A stretch of DNA of 64,000 nt from Macrothele yani. Lineage: Eukaryota; Arthropoda; Arachnida; Araneae; Macrothelidae. The translations under genes were made by a program, and so were the position numbers. Positions 33,101 to 48,404 of the stretch are shown here, one piece after another. Position 1 is the first letter of the stretch, and each line of letters starts with the position of its first letter. A model generated the notes under the pieces. That model searched no databases and was not told the DNA's origin. It saw only the letters and a list, made by a program, of their open reading frames with translations. The DNA lies in assembly GCA_039090855.1 (NCBI GenBank), contig CM077010.1, forward strand, positions 42,364,905 to 42,428,904, written 5' to 3'.

Positions 33101-36100
33101 CTGTGTGCTTATCTCACTACTCTGTGTGCTTATCTCACTACTCTGTGCGCTGAACCATGACTGATGTCCAAAAGTACTCCTATTTCATCCACAATCACTC
33201 AGCGATTTCCCCTCACAATGCCTTCAACTGCTGAAATAGACTATGATGTCTCACTACTCTGTGTACTTGTCTCACTACTCTGGGCGCTTGTCTCACTACT
33301 CTGTGCGCTGAACCATGACTGATATCCAAAAGTACTCCTATTTCATCCACAATCACTCAGCGATTTCCCCTCACAATGCCTTCAACTGCTGAAATAGACT
33401 ATGATGTCTCACTACTCTGTGTACTTGTCTCACTACTCTGGGCGCTTGTCTCACTACTCTGTGCGCTGAACCATGACTGATGTCCAAAAGTACTCCTATT
33501 TCATCCACAATCACTCAGCGATTTCCCCTCACAATGCCTTCAACTGCTGAAATAGACTATGATGTCTCACTACTCTGTGTACTTTTCACACTACTCTGGG
33601 CGCTTGTCTCACTACTCTGTGCGCTGAACCATGACTGATGTCCAAAAGTACTCCTATTTCATCCACAATCACTCAGCGATTTCCCCTCACAATGCCTTCA
33701 ACTGCTGAAATAGACTATGATGTCTCACTACTCTGTGTACTTGTCTCACTACTCTGGGCGCTGAACCATGACTGATGTCCAAAAGTACTCCGATTTCATC
33801 CACAATCACTCAGCGATTTCCCCTCACAATGCCTTCAACTGCTGAAATAGACTATGATGTCTCACTACTATGTGTACTTGTCTCACTACTCTGTGCGCTG
33901 AACCATGACTGATATCCAAAAGTACTCCTATTTCATCCACAATCACTCAGCGATTTATCCTCACAATGCCTTCAACTGCTGAAATAGACTATGATGTCTC
34001 ACCACTCTGTGTACTTGTCTCACTACTCTGGGCGCTGAACCATGACTGATGTCCAAAAGTACTCCTATTTCATCCACAATCACTCAGCGATTTCCCCTCA
34101 CAATGCCTTCAACTGCTGAAATAGACTATGATGTCTCACTACTCTGTGTACTTGTCTCACTACTCTGTGCGCTGAACCATGACTGATGTCCAAAAGTACT
34201 CCTATTTCATCCACAATCACTCAGCGATTTCCCCTCACAATGCCTTCAACTGCTGAAATAGACTATGATGTCTCACTACTCTGTGTACTTGTCTCACTAG
34301 TCTGGGCGCTTGTCTCACTACTCTGTGCGCTGAACCACGACTGATATCCAATAGTACTCCTATTTCATCCACAATCACTCAACGATTTCCCCTCACAATG
34401 CCTTCAACTGCTGAAATAGACTATGATGTCTCACTACTCTGTGTACTTGTCTCACTACTCTGGGCGCTGAACCATGACTGATGTCCAAAAGTACTCCTAT
34501 TTCATCCACAATCACTCAGCGATTTCCCCTCACAATGCCTTCAACTGCTGAAATAGACTATGATGTCTCACTACTCTGTGTACTTGTCTCATTACTCTGG
34601 GCGCTTGTCTCACTACTCTGTGCGCTGAACCATGACTGATATCCAAAAGTACTCCTATTTCATCCGTAATCACTCAGCGATTTCCCCTCACAATGCCTTC
34701 AACTGCTGAAATAGACTATGATGTCTCACTACTCTGTGTACTTGTCTCACTACACTGGGCGCTGAACCATGACTGATGTCCAAAAGTACTCCTATTTCAT
34801 CCACAATCACTCAGCGATTTCCCCTCACAATGCCTTCAACTGCTGAAATAGACTATGATGTCTCACTACTCTGTGTACTTGTCTCACTACTCTGTGTACT
34901 TGTCTCACTACTCTGTGCGCTGAACCATGACTGATGTCCAAAAGTACTCCTATTTCATCCACAATCACTCAGCGATTTCCCCTCACAATGCCTTCAACTG
35001 CTGAAATAGACTATGATGTCTCACTACTCTGTGTACTTGTCTCACTACTCTGGGCGCTTGTCTCACTACTCTGTGCGCTGAACCATGACTGATGTCCAAA
35101 AGTACTCCTATTTCATCCACAGTCACTCAGCAATTTTCCATCACATGCCTTCAACTGCTGTAATAGACTATGATGTCTCACTACTCTGTGTACTTTTCAC
35201 ACTACTCTGTGTGCTTGTCTCACTACTCTGTGCGCTGAACCATGACTGATGTCCAAAAGTTCTCCTATTTCATCCACAGTCACTAATCAATTTCCCATCA
35301 CAATGCCTTCAACTGCTGTAATGGACTCTGAAGTCTCACTACTCTGTGTGCTTATCTCACTACTCTGTGCGCTGAACCATGACTGATGTCCAAAAGTTCT
35401 CCATTTTCATCCACAGACACTCAGCGATTTCCCCTCACAATGCCTTCAACTGCTGTAATGGAATCTGATGTCTCACTACTCTGTGAGCTTGTCTCACTAC
35501 TCTGTGTGCTTGTCTCACAACTCTGTGCGCTGAACCATGACTGATATCCAAAGGTACTCCTATTTCATCCACATACACTCAGCAATTTCCCCTCAGAATG
35601 CCTTCAACTGCTGTAATGGAATCTGATATCTCACTACTCTGTGAGCTTGTCTCACTACTCTGTGCGCTGAACCATGACTGATGTCCAAAACCCTCCTATT
35701 TCATCCAGAGTCACTCAGCTATTTCCCATCACAATGCCTTCAACTGCTGTAATGGACTTGATGTCTCACTACTCTGTGTGCTTGTCTCACTACTCTGTGT
35801 GCTTGTCTCACTACTCTGTGTGCTTGTCTCACTACTCTGTGTGCTTGTCTCACTACTCTGTGCGCTGAAACATGACTGATATCCAAAAGCACTCCTATTT
35901 TATCCGCAGTCACTCAGCGATTTCCCATCACAATGTCTTCAACTGCTGTAATGGACTCTGATGTCTCACTACTCTGTGTGCTTGTCTCACTACTCTGTGT
36001 GCTTGTCTCACTACTCTGTGCGCTGAACCATGACTGATGTCCAAAATTACTCCTATTTCATCCACAGTCACTCAGCGATTTCCCATCACAATGCCTTCAA

Positions 36101-39100
36101 CTGCTGTAATAGACTCTGATGTCTCACTACTCTGTGTGCTTGTCTCACTACTCTGTGTGCTTGTCTCACTACTCTGTGTGCTTGTCTCACTACTCTGTGT
36201 GCTTGTCTCACTACTCTGTGTGCTTGTCTCACTACTCTGTGCGCGGAACCATGACTGATGTCCAAAGGTACTCCTATTTCATCCACAGACACTCAGCGAT
36301 TTCCCCTCACAATGCCTTCAACTGCTGTAATTGAGATCTGATGTCTCACTACTCTGTGTACTTGTCTCACTACTCTGTGTACTTGTCTCACTACTCTGTG
36401 TACTTGTCTCACTACTCTGTGCGCTGAACCATGACTGATGTCCAAAAGCACTCCTATTTCATCCACAATCACTCAGCAATTTCCCCTCACAATGCCTTCA
36501 ACTGCTGTAACAGACTATGATGTCTCACTACTCTGTGTGCTTGTCTCACTACTCTGTGCGCGGAACCATGACTGATGTCCAAACGTACTCCTATTTCATC
36601 CACAGTCACTCAGCGATTTCCCCTCACAATGCCTTCAACTGCTGTAATAGACTATGATGTCTCACTACTCTGTGTGCTTGTCTCACTACTCTGTGCGCGG
36701 AACCATGACTGATGTCCAAAAGTACTCCTATTTCATCCACAGTCACTCAGCGATTTCCCCTCACAATGCCTTCAACTGCTGTAATAGACTATGATGTCTC
36801 ACTACTCTGTGTGCTTGTCTCACTACTCTGTGCGCGGAACCATGACTGATGTCCAAAAGTACTCCTATTTCATCCACAGTCACTCAGCGATTTCCCCTCA
36901 CAATGCCTTCAACTGCTGTAATAGACTATGATGTCTCACTACTCTGTGTACTTGTCTCACTACTCTGTGTGCTTGTCTCACTACTATGTGTGCTTGTCTC
37001 ACTACTCTGTGTGCTTGTCTCACTACTCTGTGCGCTGAACCATGACTGATGTCCAAAAGTACTCCTATTTCATCCACAGTCACTCAGCGATTTCCCCTCA
37101 CAATGCCTTCAACTGCTGTAATAGACTATGATGTCTCACTACTCTGTGTGCTTGTCTCACTACTCTGTGCGCTGAACCATGACTGATGTCCAAAAGTACT
37201 CCTATTTCATCCACAATCACTCAGCGATTTCCCCTCACAATGCCTTCAACTGCTGTAATAGACTATGATGTCTCACTACTCTGTGTGCTTGTCTCACTAC
37301 TCTGTGCGCGGAACCATGACTGATGTTCAAAAGTACTCCTATTTCATCCACAGACACTCAGCGATTTCCCCTCACAATGCCTTCAACTGCTGAAATAGAC
37401 TATGATGTCTCACTACTCTGTGTACTTGTCTCACTACTCTGTGCGCTGAACCATGACTGATGTCCAAAAGTTCTCCTATTTCATCCACAGTCACTCAGCG
37501 ATTTCCCATCACAATGCCTTCAACTGCTGTAATGGACTCTGATGTCTCACTACTCTGTGTGCTTGTCTCACTACTCTGTGCGCTGAACCATGACTGATGT
37601 CCAAAAGTACTCCTATTTCATCCACAATCACTCAGCGATTTCCCCTCACAATGCCTTCAACTGCTGAAATAGACTATGATGTCTCACTACTCTGTGTACT
37701 TGTCTCACTACTCTGGGCGCTTGTCTCACTACTCTGTGCGCTGAACCATGACTGATATCCAAAAGTACTCCTATTTCATCCACAATCACTCAGCGATTTC
37801 CCCTCACAATGCCTTCAACTGCTGAAATAGACTATGATGTCTCACTACTCTGTGTACTTGTCTCACTACTCTGGGCGCTTGTCTCACTACTCTGTGCGCT
37901 GAACCATGACTGATGTCCAAAAGTACTCCTATTTCATCCACAATCACTCAGCGATTTCCCCTCACAATGCCTTCAACTGCTGAAATAGACTATGATGTCT
38001 CACTACTCTGTGTACTTTTCACACTACTCTGGGCGCTTGTCTCACTACTCTGTGCGCTGAACCATGACTGATGTCCAAAAGTACTCCTATTTCATCCACA
38101 ATCACTCAGCGATTTCCCCTCACAATGCCTTCAACTGCTGAAATAGACTATGATGTCTCACTACTCTGTGTACTTGTCTCACTACTCTGGGCGCTTGTCT
38201 CACTACTCTGTGCGCTGAACCATGACTGATGTCCAAAAGTACTCCTATTTCATCCACAATCACTCAGCGATTTCCCCTCACAATGCCTTCAACTGCTGAA
38301 ATAGACTATGATGTCTCACTACTATGTGTACTTGTCTCACTACTCTGTGCGCTGAACCATGACTGATATCCAAAAGTACTCCTATTTCATCCACAATCAC
38401 TCAGCGATTTATCCTCACAATGCCTTCAACTGCTGAAATAGACTATGATGTCTCACCACTCTGTGTACTTGTCTCACTACTCTGGGCGCTGAACCATGAC
38501 TGATGTCCAAAAGTACTCCTATTTCATCCACAATCACTCAGCGATTTCCCCTCACAATGCCTTCAACTGCTGAAATAGACTATGATGTCTCACTACTCTG
38601 TGTACTTGTCTCACTACTCTGTGCGCTGAACCATGACTGATGTCCAAAAGTACTCCTATTTCATCCACAATCACTCAGCGATTTCCCCTCACAATGCCTT
38701 CAACTGCTGAAATAGACTATGATGTCTCACTACTCTGTGTACTTGTCTCACTACTCTGGGCGCTTGTCTCACTACTCTGTGCGCTGAACCACGACTGATA
38801 TCCAATAGTACTCCTATTTCATCCACAATCACTCAGCGATTTCCCCTCACAATGCCTTCAACTGCTGAAATAGACTATGATGTCTCACTACTCTGTGTAC
38901 TTGTCTCACTACTCTGGGCGCTGAACCATGACTGATGTCCAAAAGTACTCCTATTTCATCCACAATCACTCAGCGATTTCCCCTCACAATGCCTTCAACT
39001 GCTGAAATAGACTATGATGTCTCACTACTCTGTGTACTTGTCTCATTACTCTGGGCGCTTGTCTCACTACTCTGTGCGCTGAACCATGACTGATATCCAA

Positions 39101-42100
39101 AAGTACTCCTATTTCATCCGTAATCACTCAGCGATTTCCCCTCACAATGCCTTCAACTGCTGAAATAGACTATGATGTCTCACTACTCTGTGTACTTGTC
39201 TCACTACACTGGGCGCTGAACCATGACTGATGTCCAAAAGTACTCCTATTTCATCCACAATCACTCAGCGATTTCCCCTCACAATGCCTTCAACTGCTGA
39301 AATAGACTATGACTTGTCTCACTACTCTGTGTACTTGTCTCACTACTCTGTGTACTTGTCTCACTACTCTGTGCGCTGAACCATGACTGATGTCCAAAAG
39401 TACTCCTATTTCATCCACAATCACTCAGCGATTTCCCCTCACAATGCCTTCAACTGCTGAAATAGACTATGATGTCTCACTACTCTGTGTACTTGTCTCA
39501 CTACTCTGTGTACTTGTCTCACTACTCTGTGCGCTGAACCATGACTGATGTCCAAAAGTACTCCTATTTCATCCACAGTCACTCAGCAATTTTCCATCAC
39601 ATGCCTTCAACTGCTGTAATAGACTATGATGTCTTACTACTCTGTGTGCTTGTCTCACTACTCTGTGCGCTGAACCATGACTGATGTCCAAAAGTTCTCC
39701 ATTTTCATCCACAGTCACTCAGCAATTTCCCATCACAATGCCTTCAACTGCTGTAATGGACTCTGAAGTCTCACTACTCTGTGTGCTTATCTCACTACTC
39801 TGTGCGCTGAACCATGACTGATGTCCAAAAGTTCTCCATTTTCATCCACAGACACTCAGCGATTTCCCCTCACAATGCCTTCAACTGCTGTAATGGAATC
39901 TGATGTCTCACTACTCTGTGAGCTTGTCTCACTACTCTGTGTGCTTGTCTCACAACTCTGTGCGCTGAACCATGACTGATATCCAAAGGTACTCCTATTT
40001 CATCCACATACACTCAGCAATTTCCCCTCAGAATGCCTTCAACTGCTGTAATGGAATCTGATATCTCACTACTCTGTGAGCTTGTCTCACTACTCTGTGC
40101 GCTGAACCATGACTGATGTCCAAAACCCTCCTATTTCATCCAGAGTCACTCAGCTATTTCCCATCACAATGCCTTCAACTGCTGTAATGGACTTGATGTC
40201 TCACTACTCTGTGTGCTTGTCTCACTACTCTGTGCGCTGAAACATGACTGATATCCAAAAGCACTCCCATTTTATCCGCAGTCACTCAGCGATTTCCCAT
40301 CACAATGTCTTCAACTGCTGTAATGGACTCTGATGTCTCACTACTCTGTGTGCTTGTCTCACTACTCTGTGTGCTTGTCTCACTACTCTGTGCGCTGAAC
40401 CATGACTGATGTCCAAAATTACTCCTATTTCATCCACAGTCACTCAGCGATTTCCCATCACAATGCCTTCACCTGCTGTAATAGACTCTGATGTCTCACT
40501 ACTCTGTGTGCTTGTCTCACTACTCTGTGTGCTTGTCTCACTACTCTGTGTGCTTGTCTCACTACTCTGTGTGCTTGTCTCACTACTCTGTGTGCTTGTC
40601 TCACTACTCTGTGCGCGGAACCATGACTGATGTCCAAAGGTACTCCTATTTCATCCACAGACACTCAGCGATTTCCCCTTACAATGCCTTCAACTGCTGT
40701 AATGGAATCTGATGTCTCACTTCTCTGTGAGCTTGTCTCACTACTCTGTGCGCTGAACCATGACTGATGTCCAAAAGCACTCCTATTTCATCCACAATCA
40801 CTCAGCGATTTCCCCTCACAATGCCTTCAACTGCTGTAACAGACTATGATGTCTCACTACTCTGTGTGCTTGTCTCACTACTCTGTGTGCTTGTCTCACT
40901 ACTCTGTGCGCGGAACCATGACTGATGTCCAAACGTACTCCTATTTCATCCACAGTCACTCAGCGATTTCCCCTCACAATGCCTTCAACTGCTGTAATAG
41001 ACTATGATGTCTCACTACTCTGTGTGCTTGTCTCACTACTCTGTGCGCGGAACCATGACTGATGTCCAAAAGTACTCCTATTTCATCCACAATCACTCAG
41101 CGATTTCCCCTCACAATGCCTTCAACTGCTGTAATAGACTATGATGTCTCACTACTCTGTGTGCTTGTCTCACTACTCTGTGTGCTTGTCTCACTACTCT
41201 GTGCGCTGGAACCATGACTGATGTCCAAACGTACTCCTATTTCATCCACAGTCACTCAGCGATTTCCCCTCACAATGCCTTCAACTGCTGTAATAGACTA
41301 TGATGTCTCACTACTCTGTGTGCTTGTCTCACTACTCTGTGCGCGGAACCATGACTGATGTCCAAAAGTACTCCTATTTCATCCACAGTCACTCAGCGAT
41401 TTCCCCTCACAATGCCTTCAACTGCTGTAATAGACTATGATGTCTCACTACTCTGTGTGCTTGTCTCACTACTCTGTGTACTTGTCTCACTACTCTGTGC
41501 GCTGAACCATGACTGATGTCCAAAAGTACTCCTATTTCATCCACAGTCACTCAGCAATTTCCCCTCACAATGCCTTCAACTGCTGTAATAGACTATGATG
41601 TCTCACTACTCTGTGTGCTTGTCTCACTACTCTGTGCGCTGAACCATGACTGATGTCCAAAAGTACTCCTATTTCATCCACAGTCACTCAGCGATTTCCC
41701 CTCACAATGCCTTCAACTGCTGTAATGGACTCTGATGTCTCACTACTCTGTGTGCTTGTCTCACTACTCTGTGCGCTGAACCATGACTGATGTCCAAAAG
41801 TTCTCCTATTTCATCCACAGTCACTCAGCGATTTCCCATCACAATGCCTTCAACTGCTGTAATGGACTCTGATGTCTCACTACTCTGTGTGCTTGTCTCA
41901 CTACTCTGTGTGCTTGTCTCACTACTCTGTGTGCTTGTCTCACTACTCTGTGCGCTGAACCATGACTGATGTCCAAAAGTACTCCTATTTCATCCACAAT
42001 CACTCAGCGATTTCCCCTCACAATGCCTTCAACTGCTGTAATGGACTCTGATGTCTCACTACTCTGTGTACTTGTCTCACTACTCTGGGCGCTTGTCTCA

Positions 42101-45100
42101 CTACTCTGTGCGCTGAACCATGACTGATGTCCAAAAGTACTCCTATTTCATCCACAGTCACTCAGCGATTTCCCATCACAATGCCTTCAACTGCTGTAAT
42201 AGACTATGATGTCTCACTACTCTGTGTGCTTGTCTCACTACTCTGTGTGCTTGTCTCACTACTCTGTGCGCTGAACCATGACTGATGTCCAAAAGCACTC
42301 CTATTTCATCCACAATCACTCAGCGATTTCCCCTCACAATGCCTTCAACTGCTGTAATAGACTATGATGTCTCACTACTCTGTGTGCTTGTCTCACTACT
42401 CTGTGTGCTTGTCTCACTACTCTGTGCGCTGAACCATGACTGATGTCCAAAAGTACTCCTATTTCATCCACAATCACTCAGCGATTTCCCCTCACAATGC
42501 CTTCAACTGCTGTAATAGACTATGATGTCTCACTACTCTGTGTGCTTGTCTCACTACTCTGGGCGCTGAACCATGACTGATGTCCAAAAGTACTCCGATT
42601 TCATCCACAATCACTCAGCGATTTCCCCTCACAATGCCTTCAACTGCTGAAATAGACTATGATGTCTCACTACTATGTGTACTTGTCTCACTACTCTGTG
42701 CGCTGAACCATGACTGATGTCCAAAAGTACTCCTATTTCATCCACAGTCACTCAGCGATTTCCCCTCACAATGCCTTCAACTGCTGTAATAGACTATGAT
42801 GTCTCACTACTCTGTGTGCTTGTCTCACTACTCTGTGCGCTGAACCATGACTGATGTCCAAAAGTACTCCTATTTCATCCACAATCACTCAGCGATTTCC
42901 CCTCACAATGCCTTCAACTGCTGTAACAGACTATGATGTCTCACTACTCTGTGTGCTTGTCTCACTACTCTGTGTGCTTGTCTCACTACTCTGTGCGCTG
43001 AACCATGACTGATGTCCAAAAGTACTCCTATTTCATCCACAGTCACTCAGCGATTTCCCCTCACAATGCCTTCAACTGCTGTAATAGACTATGATGTCTC
43101 ACTACTCTGTGTGCTTGTCTCACTACTCTGTGCGCGGAACCATGACTGATGTCCAAAAGTACTCCTATTTCATCCACAATCACTCAGCGATTTCCCCTCA
43201 CAATGCCTTCAACTGCTGTAATAGACTATGATGTCTCACTACTCTGTGTGCTTGTCTCACTACTCTGTGTACTTGTCTCACTACTCTGTGCGCTGAACCA
43301 TGACTGATGTCCAAAAGTACTCCTATTTCATCCACAGTCACTCAGCAATTTTCCATCACAATGCCTTCAACTGCTGTAATAGACTATGATGTCTTACTAC
43401 TCTGTGTGCTTGTCTCACTACTCTGTGCGCTGAACCATGACTGATGTCCAAAAGTTCTCCATTTTCATCCACAGTCACTCAGCAATTTCCCATCACAATG
43501 CCTTCAACTGCTGTAATGGACTCTGAAGTCTCACTACTCTGTGTGCTTATCTCACTACTCTGTGCGCTGAACCATGACTGATGTCCAAAAGTTCTCCATT
43601 TTCATCCACAGACACTCAGCGATTTCCCCTCACAATGCCTTCAACTGCTGTAATGGAATCTGATGTCTCACTACTCTGTGAGCTTGTCTCACTACTCTGT
43701 GTGCTTGTCTCACAACTCTGTGCGCTGAACCATGACTGATATCCAAAGGTACTCCTATTTCATCCACATACACTCAGCAATTTCCCCTCAGAATGCCTTC
43801 AACTGCTGTAATGGAATCTGATATCTCACTACTCTGTGAGCTTGTCTCACTACTCTGTGCGCTGAACCATGACTGATGTCCAAAACCCTCCTATTTCATC
43901 CAGAGTCACTCAGCTATTTCCCATCACAATGCCTTCAACTGCTGTAATGGACTTGATGTCTCACTACTCTGTGTGCTTGTCTCACTACTCTGTGCGCTGA
44001 AACATGACTGATATCCAAAAGCACTCCCATTTTATCCGCAGTCACTCAGCGATTTCCCATCACAATGTCTTCAACTGCTGTAATGGACTCTGATGTCTCA
44101 CTACTCTGTGTGCTTGTCTCACTACTCTGTGCGCTGAACCATGACTGATGTCCAAAATTACTCCTATTTCATCCACAGTCACTCAGCGATTTCCCATCAC
44201 AATGCCTTCACCTGCTGTAATAGACTCTGATGTCTCACTACTCTGTGTGCTTGTCTCACTACTCTGTGTGCTTGTCTCACTACTCTGTGTGCTTGTCTCA
44301 CTACTCTGTGTGCTTGTCTCACTACTCTGTGCGCGGAACCATGACTGATGTTCAAAGGTACTCCTATTTCATCCACAGACACTCAGCGATTTCCCCTTAC
44401 AATGCCTTCAACTGCTGTAATGGAATCTGATGTCTCACTTCTCTGTGAGCTTGTCTCACTACTCTGTGCGCTGAACCATGACTGATGTCCAAAAGCACTC
44501 CTATTTCATCCACAATCACTCAGCGATTTCCCCTCACAATGCCTTCAACTGCTGTAACAGACTATGATGTCTCACTACTCTGTGTGCTTGTCTCACTACT
44601 CTGTGTGCTTGTCTCACTACTCTGGAACCATGACTGATGTCCAAACGTACTCCTATTTCATCCACAGTCACTCAGCGATTTCCCCTCACAATGCCTTCAA
44701 CTGCTGTAATAGACTATGATGTCTCACTACTCTGTGTGCTTGTCTCACTACTCTGTGCGCGGAACCATGACTGATGTCCAAAAGCACTCCTATTTCATCC
44801 ACAATCACTCAGCGATTTCCCCTCACAATGCCTTCAACTGCTGTAACAGACTATGATGTCTCACTACTCTGTGTGCTTGTCTCACTACTCTGTGTGCTTG
44901 TCTCACTACTCTGTGCGCGGAACCATGACTGATGTCCAAACGTACTCCTATTTCATCCACAGTCACTCAGCGATTTCCCCTCACAATGCCTTCAACTGCT
45001 GTAATAGACTATGATGTCTCACTACTCTGTGTGCTTGTCTCACTACTCTGTGCGCTGAACCATGACTGATGTCCAAAAGCACTCCTATTTCATCCACAAT

Positions 45101-48100
45101 CACTCAGCGATTTCCCCTCACAATGCCTTCAACTGCTGTAATAGACTATGATGTCTCACTACTCTGTGTGCTTGTCTCACTACTCTGTGAGAGCTGAACC
45201 ATGACTCTGTGTGCTTGTCCAACCTCCATGTCACACTCAGCAATTTCCCATCACAATGCCTTCAACTGCTGTAATGGACTCTGAAGTCTCACTACTCTGT
45301 GTGCTTATCTCACTACTCTGTGCGCTGAACCATGACTGATGTCCAAAAGTTCTCCATTTTCATCCACAGACACTCAGCGATTTCCTCACAATGCCTTCAA
45401 CTGCTGTAATGGAATCTGATGTCTCACTACTCTGTGAGCTTGTCTCACTACTCTGTGTGCTTGTCTCACAACTCTGTGCGCTGAACCATGACTGATATCC
45501 AAAGGTACTCCTATTTCATCCACATACACTCAGCAATTTCCCCCTCAGAATACCTTCAACTGCTGTAATGGAATCTGATATCTCACTACTCTGTGAGCTT
45601 GTCTCACTACTCTGTGCGCTGAACCATGACTGATGTCCAAAACCCTCCTATTTCATCCAGAGTCACTCAGCTATTTCCCATCACAATGCCTTCAACTGCT
45701 GTAATGGACTTGATGTCTCACTACTCTGTGTGCTTGTCTCACTACTCTGTGCGCTGAAACATGACTGATATCCAAAAGCACTCCCATTTTATCCGCAGTC
45801 ACTCAGCGATTTCCCATCACAATGTCTTCAACTGCTGTAATGGACTCTGATGTCTCACTACTCTGTGTGCTTGTCTCACTACTCTGTGCGCTGAACCATG
45901 ACTGATGTCCAAAATTACTCCTATTTCATCCACAGTCACTCAGCGATTTCCCATCACAATGCCTTCACCTGCTGTAATAGACATGTCTCACTATGATGTG
46001 TGCTTGTCTCACTACTCTGTGTGCTTGTCTCACTACTCTGTGTGCTTGTCTCACTACTCTGTGTGCTTGTCTCACTACTCTGTGCGCGGAACCATGACTG
46101 ATGTCCAAACGTACTCCTATTTCATCCACAGTCACTCAGCGATTTCCCCTCACAATGCCTTCAACTGCTGTAATAGACTATGATGTCTCACTACTCTGTG
46201 TGCTTGTCTCACTACTCTGTGCGCGGAACCATGACTGATGTCCAAAAGCACTCCTATTTCATCCACAATCACTCAGCGATTTCCCCTCACAATGCCTTCA
46301 ACTGCTGTAACAGACTATGATGTCTCACTACTCTGTGTGCTTGTCTCACTACTCTGTGTGCTTGTCTCACTACTCTGTGCGCGGAACCATGACTGATGTC
46401 CAAACGTACTCCTATTTCATCCACAGTCACTCAGCGATTTCCCCTCACAATGCCTTCAACTGCTGTAATAGACTATGATGTCTCACTACTCTGTGTGCTT
46501 GTCTCACTACTCTGTGCGCGGAACCATGACTGATGTCCAAAAGTACTCCTATTTCATCCACAGTCACTCAGCGATTTCCCCTCACAATGCCTTCAACTGC
46601 TGTAATAGACTATGATGTCTCACTACTCTGTGTGCTTGTCTCACTACTCTGTGCGCGGAACCATGACTGATGTCCAAAAGTACTCCTATTTCATCCACAG
46701 TCACTCAGCGATTTCCCCTCACAATGCCTTCAACTGCTGTAATAGACTATGATGTCTTACTACTCTGTGTACTTGTCTCACTACTCTGTGCGCTGAACCA
46801 TGACTGATGTCCAAAAGTACTCCTATTTCATCCACAGTCACTCAGCGATTTCCCCTCACAATGCCTTCAACTGCTGTAATAGACTATGATGTCTCACTAC
46901 TCTGTGTGCTTGTCTCACTATTCTGTGCGCGGAACCATGACTGATGTCCAAAAGTACTCCTATTTCATCCACAATCACTCAGCGATTTCCCCTCACAATG
47001 CCTTCAACTGCTGTAATAGACTATGATGTCTCACTACTCTGTGTGCTTGTCTCACTACTCTGTGCGCGGAACCATGACTGATGTCCAAAAGTACTCCTAT
47101 TTCATCCACAGTCACTCAGCGATTTCCCCTCACAATGCCTTCAACTGCTGTAATAGACTATGATGTCTTACTACTCTGTGTACTTGTCTCACTACTCTGT
47201 GCGCTGAACCATGACTGATGTCCAAAAGCACTCCTTATTTCATCCACAGTCACTCAGCGATTTCCCCTCACAATGCCTTCAACTGCTGTAATAGACTATG
47301 ATGTCTCACTACTCTGTGTGCTTGTCTCACTACTCTGTGCGCTGAACCATGACTGATGTTCAAAAGTACTCCTATTTCATCCACAGACACTCAGCGATTT
47401 CCCCTCACAATGCCTTCAACTGCTGTAATGGAATCTGATGTCTCACTACTCTGTGAGCTTGTCTCACTACTCTGTGTGCTTGTCTCACTACTCTGTGCGC
47501 TGAACCATGACTGATGTCCAAAATTACTCCTATTTCATCCACAGTCACTCAGCGATTTCCCATCACAATGTCTTCAACTGCTGTAATGGACTCTGATGTC
47601 TCACTACTCTGTGTGCTTGTCTCACTACTCTGTGCGCTGAACCATGACTGATGTCCAAAATTACTCCTATTTCATCCACAGTCACTCAGCAATTTTCCAT
47701 CACAATGTCTTCAACTGCTGTAATGGACTCTGATGTCTCACTACTCTGTGCGCTGAACCATGAATGATGTCCAAAAGTACTTCTATTTCATCCACAGTCA
47801 CTCAGCGATTTCCCATCACAATGTCTTCAACTGCTGTAATGGACTCTGATGTCTCACTACTCTGTGTGCTTGTCTCACTACTCTGTGCGCTGAACCATGA
47901 CTGATGTCCAAAAGCACTCCTATTTCATCCACAGTCAATCAGCGATTTCCCATCACAATGTCTTCAACTGCTGTAATGGACTCTGATGTCTCACTACTCT
48001 GTGCGCTGAACCATGACTGATGTCCAAAATTACTCCTATTTCATCCACAGTCACTCAGCGATTTCCCCTCACAATGCCTTCAACTGCTGTAATGGAATCT

Positions 48101-48404
48101 GATGTCTCACTACTCTGTGTGCTTGTCTCACTACTCTGTGTGCTTGTCTCACTACTCTGTGCGCTGAACCATGACTGATGTCCAAATGCACTCCTATTTC
48201 ATCCACAGTCACTCAGCGATTTCCCATCACAATGTCTTCAACTGCTGTAATGGACTCTGATGTCTCACTACTCTGTGTGCTTGTCTCACTACTCTGTGCG
48301 CGGAACCATGAATGATGTCCAAAAGTACTCCTATTTCATCCACAGTCACTCAGCGATTTCCCATCACAATGCCTTCAACTGCTGTTATGGACTCTGTTCT
48401 CACT
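24137..48404 (-). repeat. 24.3-kb satellite derived from the mariner HTH coding segment
   Basis: Roughly 150 tandem units of 117+21n bp (138, 159, 180, 201, 222 are seen). On the minus strand a unit reads AVEGIVMGNR, stop, VTVDEIGVLLDISHGSAH, then RVV followed by n copies of RQAHRVV. This is the DNA-binding segment of mariner C. The 21-bp sub-repeat begins CTTGTCTCACTACTCTG on the plus strand, with n of 1 to 5. Every unit carries a stop and a frame offset at the junction, so there is no continuous ORF. Variant subfamilies (GTGCTT, GTACTT, CTTATC, GAGCTT) occur in blocks. Confidence 0.95.
28011..45663. repeat. Higher-order repeat blocks in the 24-kb array
   Basis: A private variant, CCAAAACCCTCCTATTTCAT then CCAGAG, occurs at 28011, 31516, 35685, 40120, 43880 and 45637, giving intervals of 3505, 4169, 4435, 3760 and 1757 bp. 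Other rare variants recur in fixed order between these marks: CTTTTCACACTACTCTGG, CCACGACTGATATCCAATAG, CATCCGTAATCAC, CACTACACTGGGCG. Blocks of ~20-30 monomers have therefore been copied as units, with small differences in 21-bp copy number. Confidence 0.88.

Noticed and set aside
28321..46183. Recurrent 61-73-codon ORFs on both strands in the array
   Set aside because: They are copies of the same satellite monomer; the minus-strand ones are fragments of the old transposase frame and the plus-strand ones are shadows.
24137..48404. CRISPR-like array of direct repeats
   Set aside because: There are no unique spacers between repeats, units vary by 21-bp steps, and the monomer is transposase-derived. 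The setting is eukaryotic.
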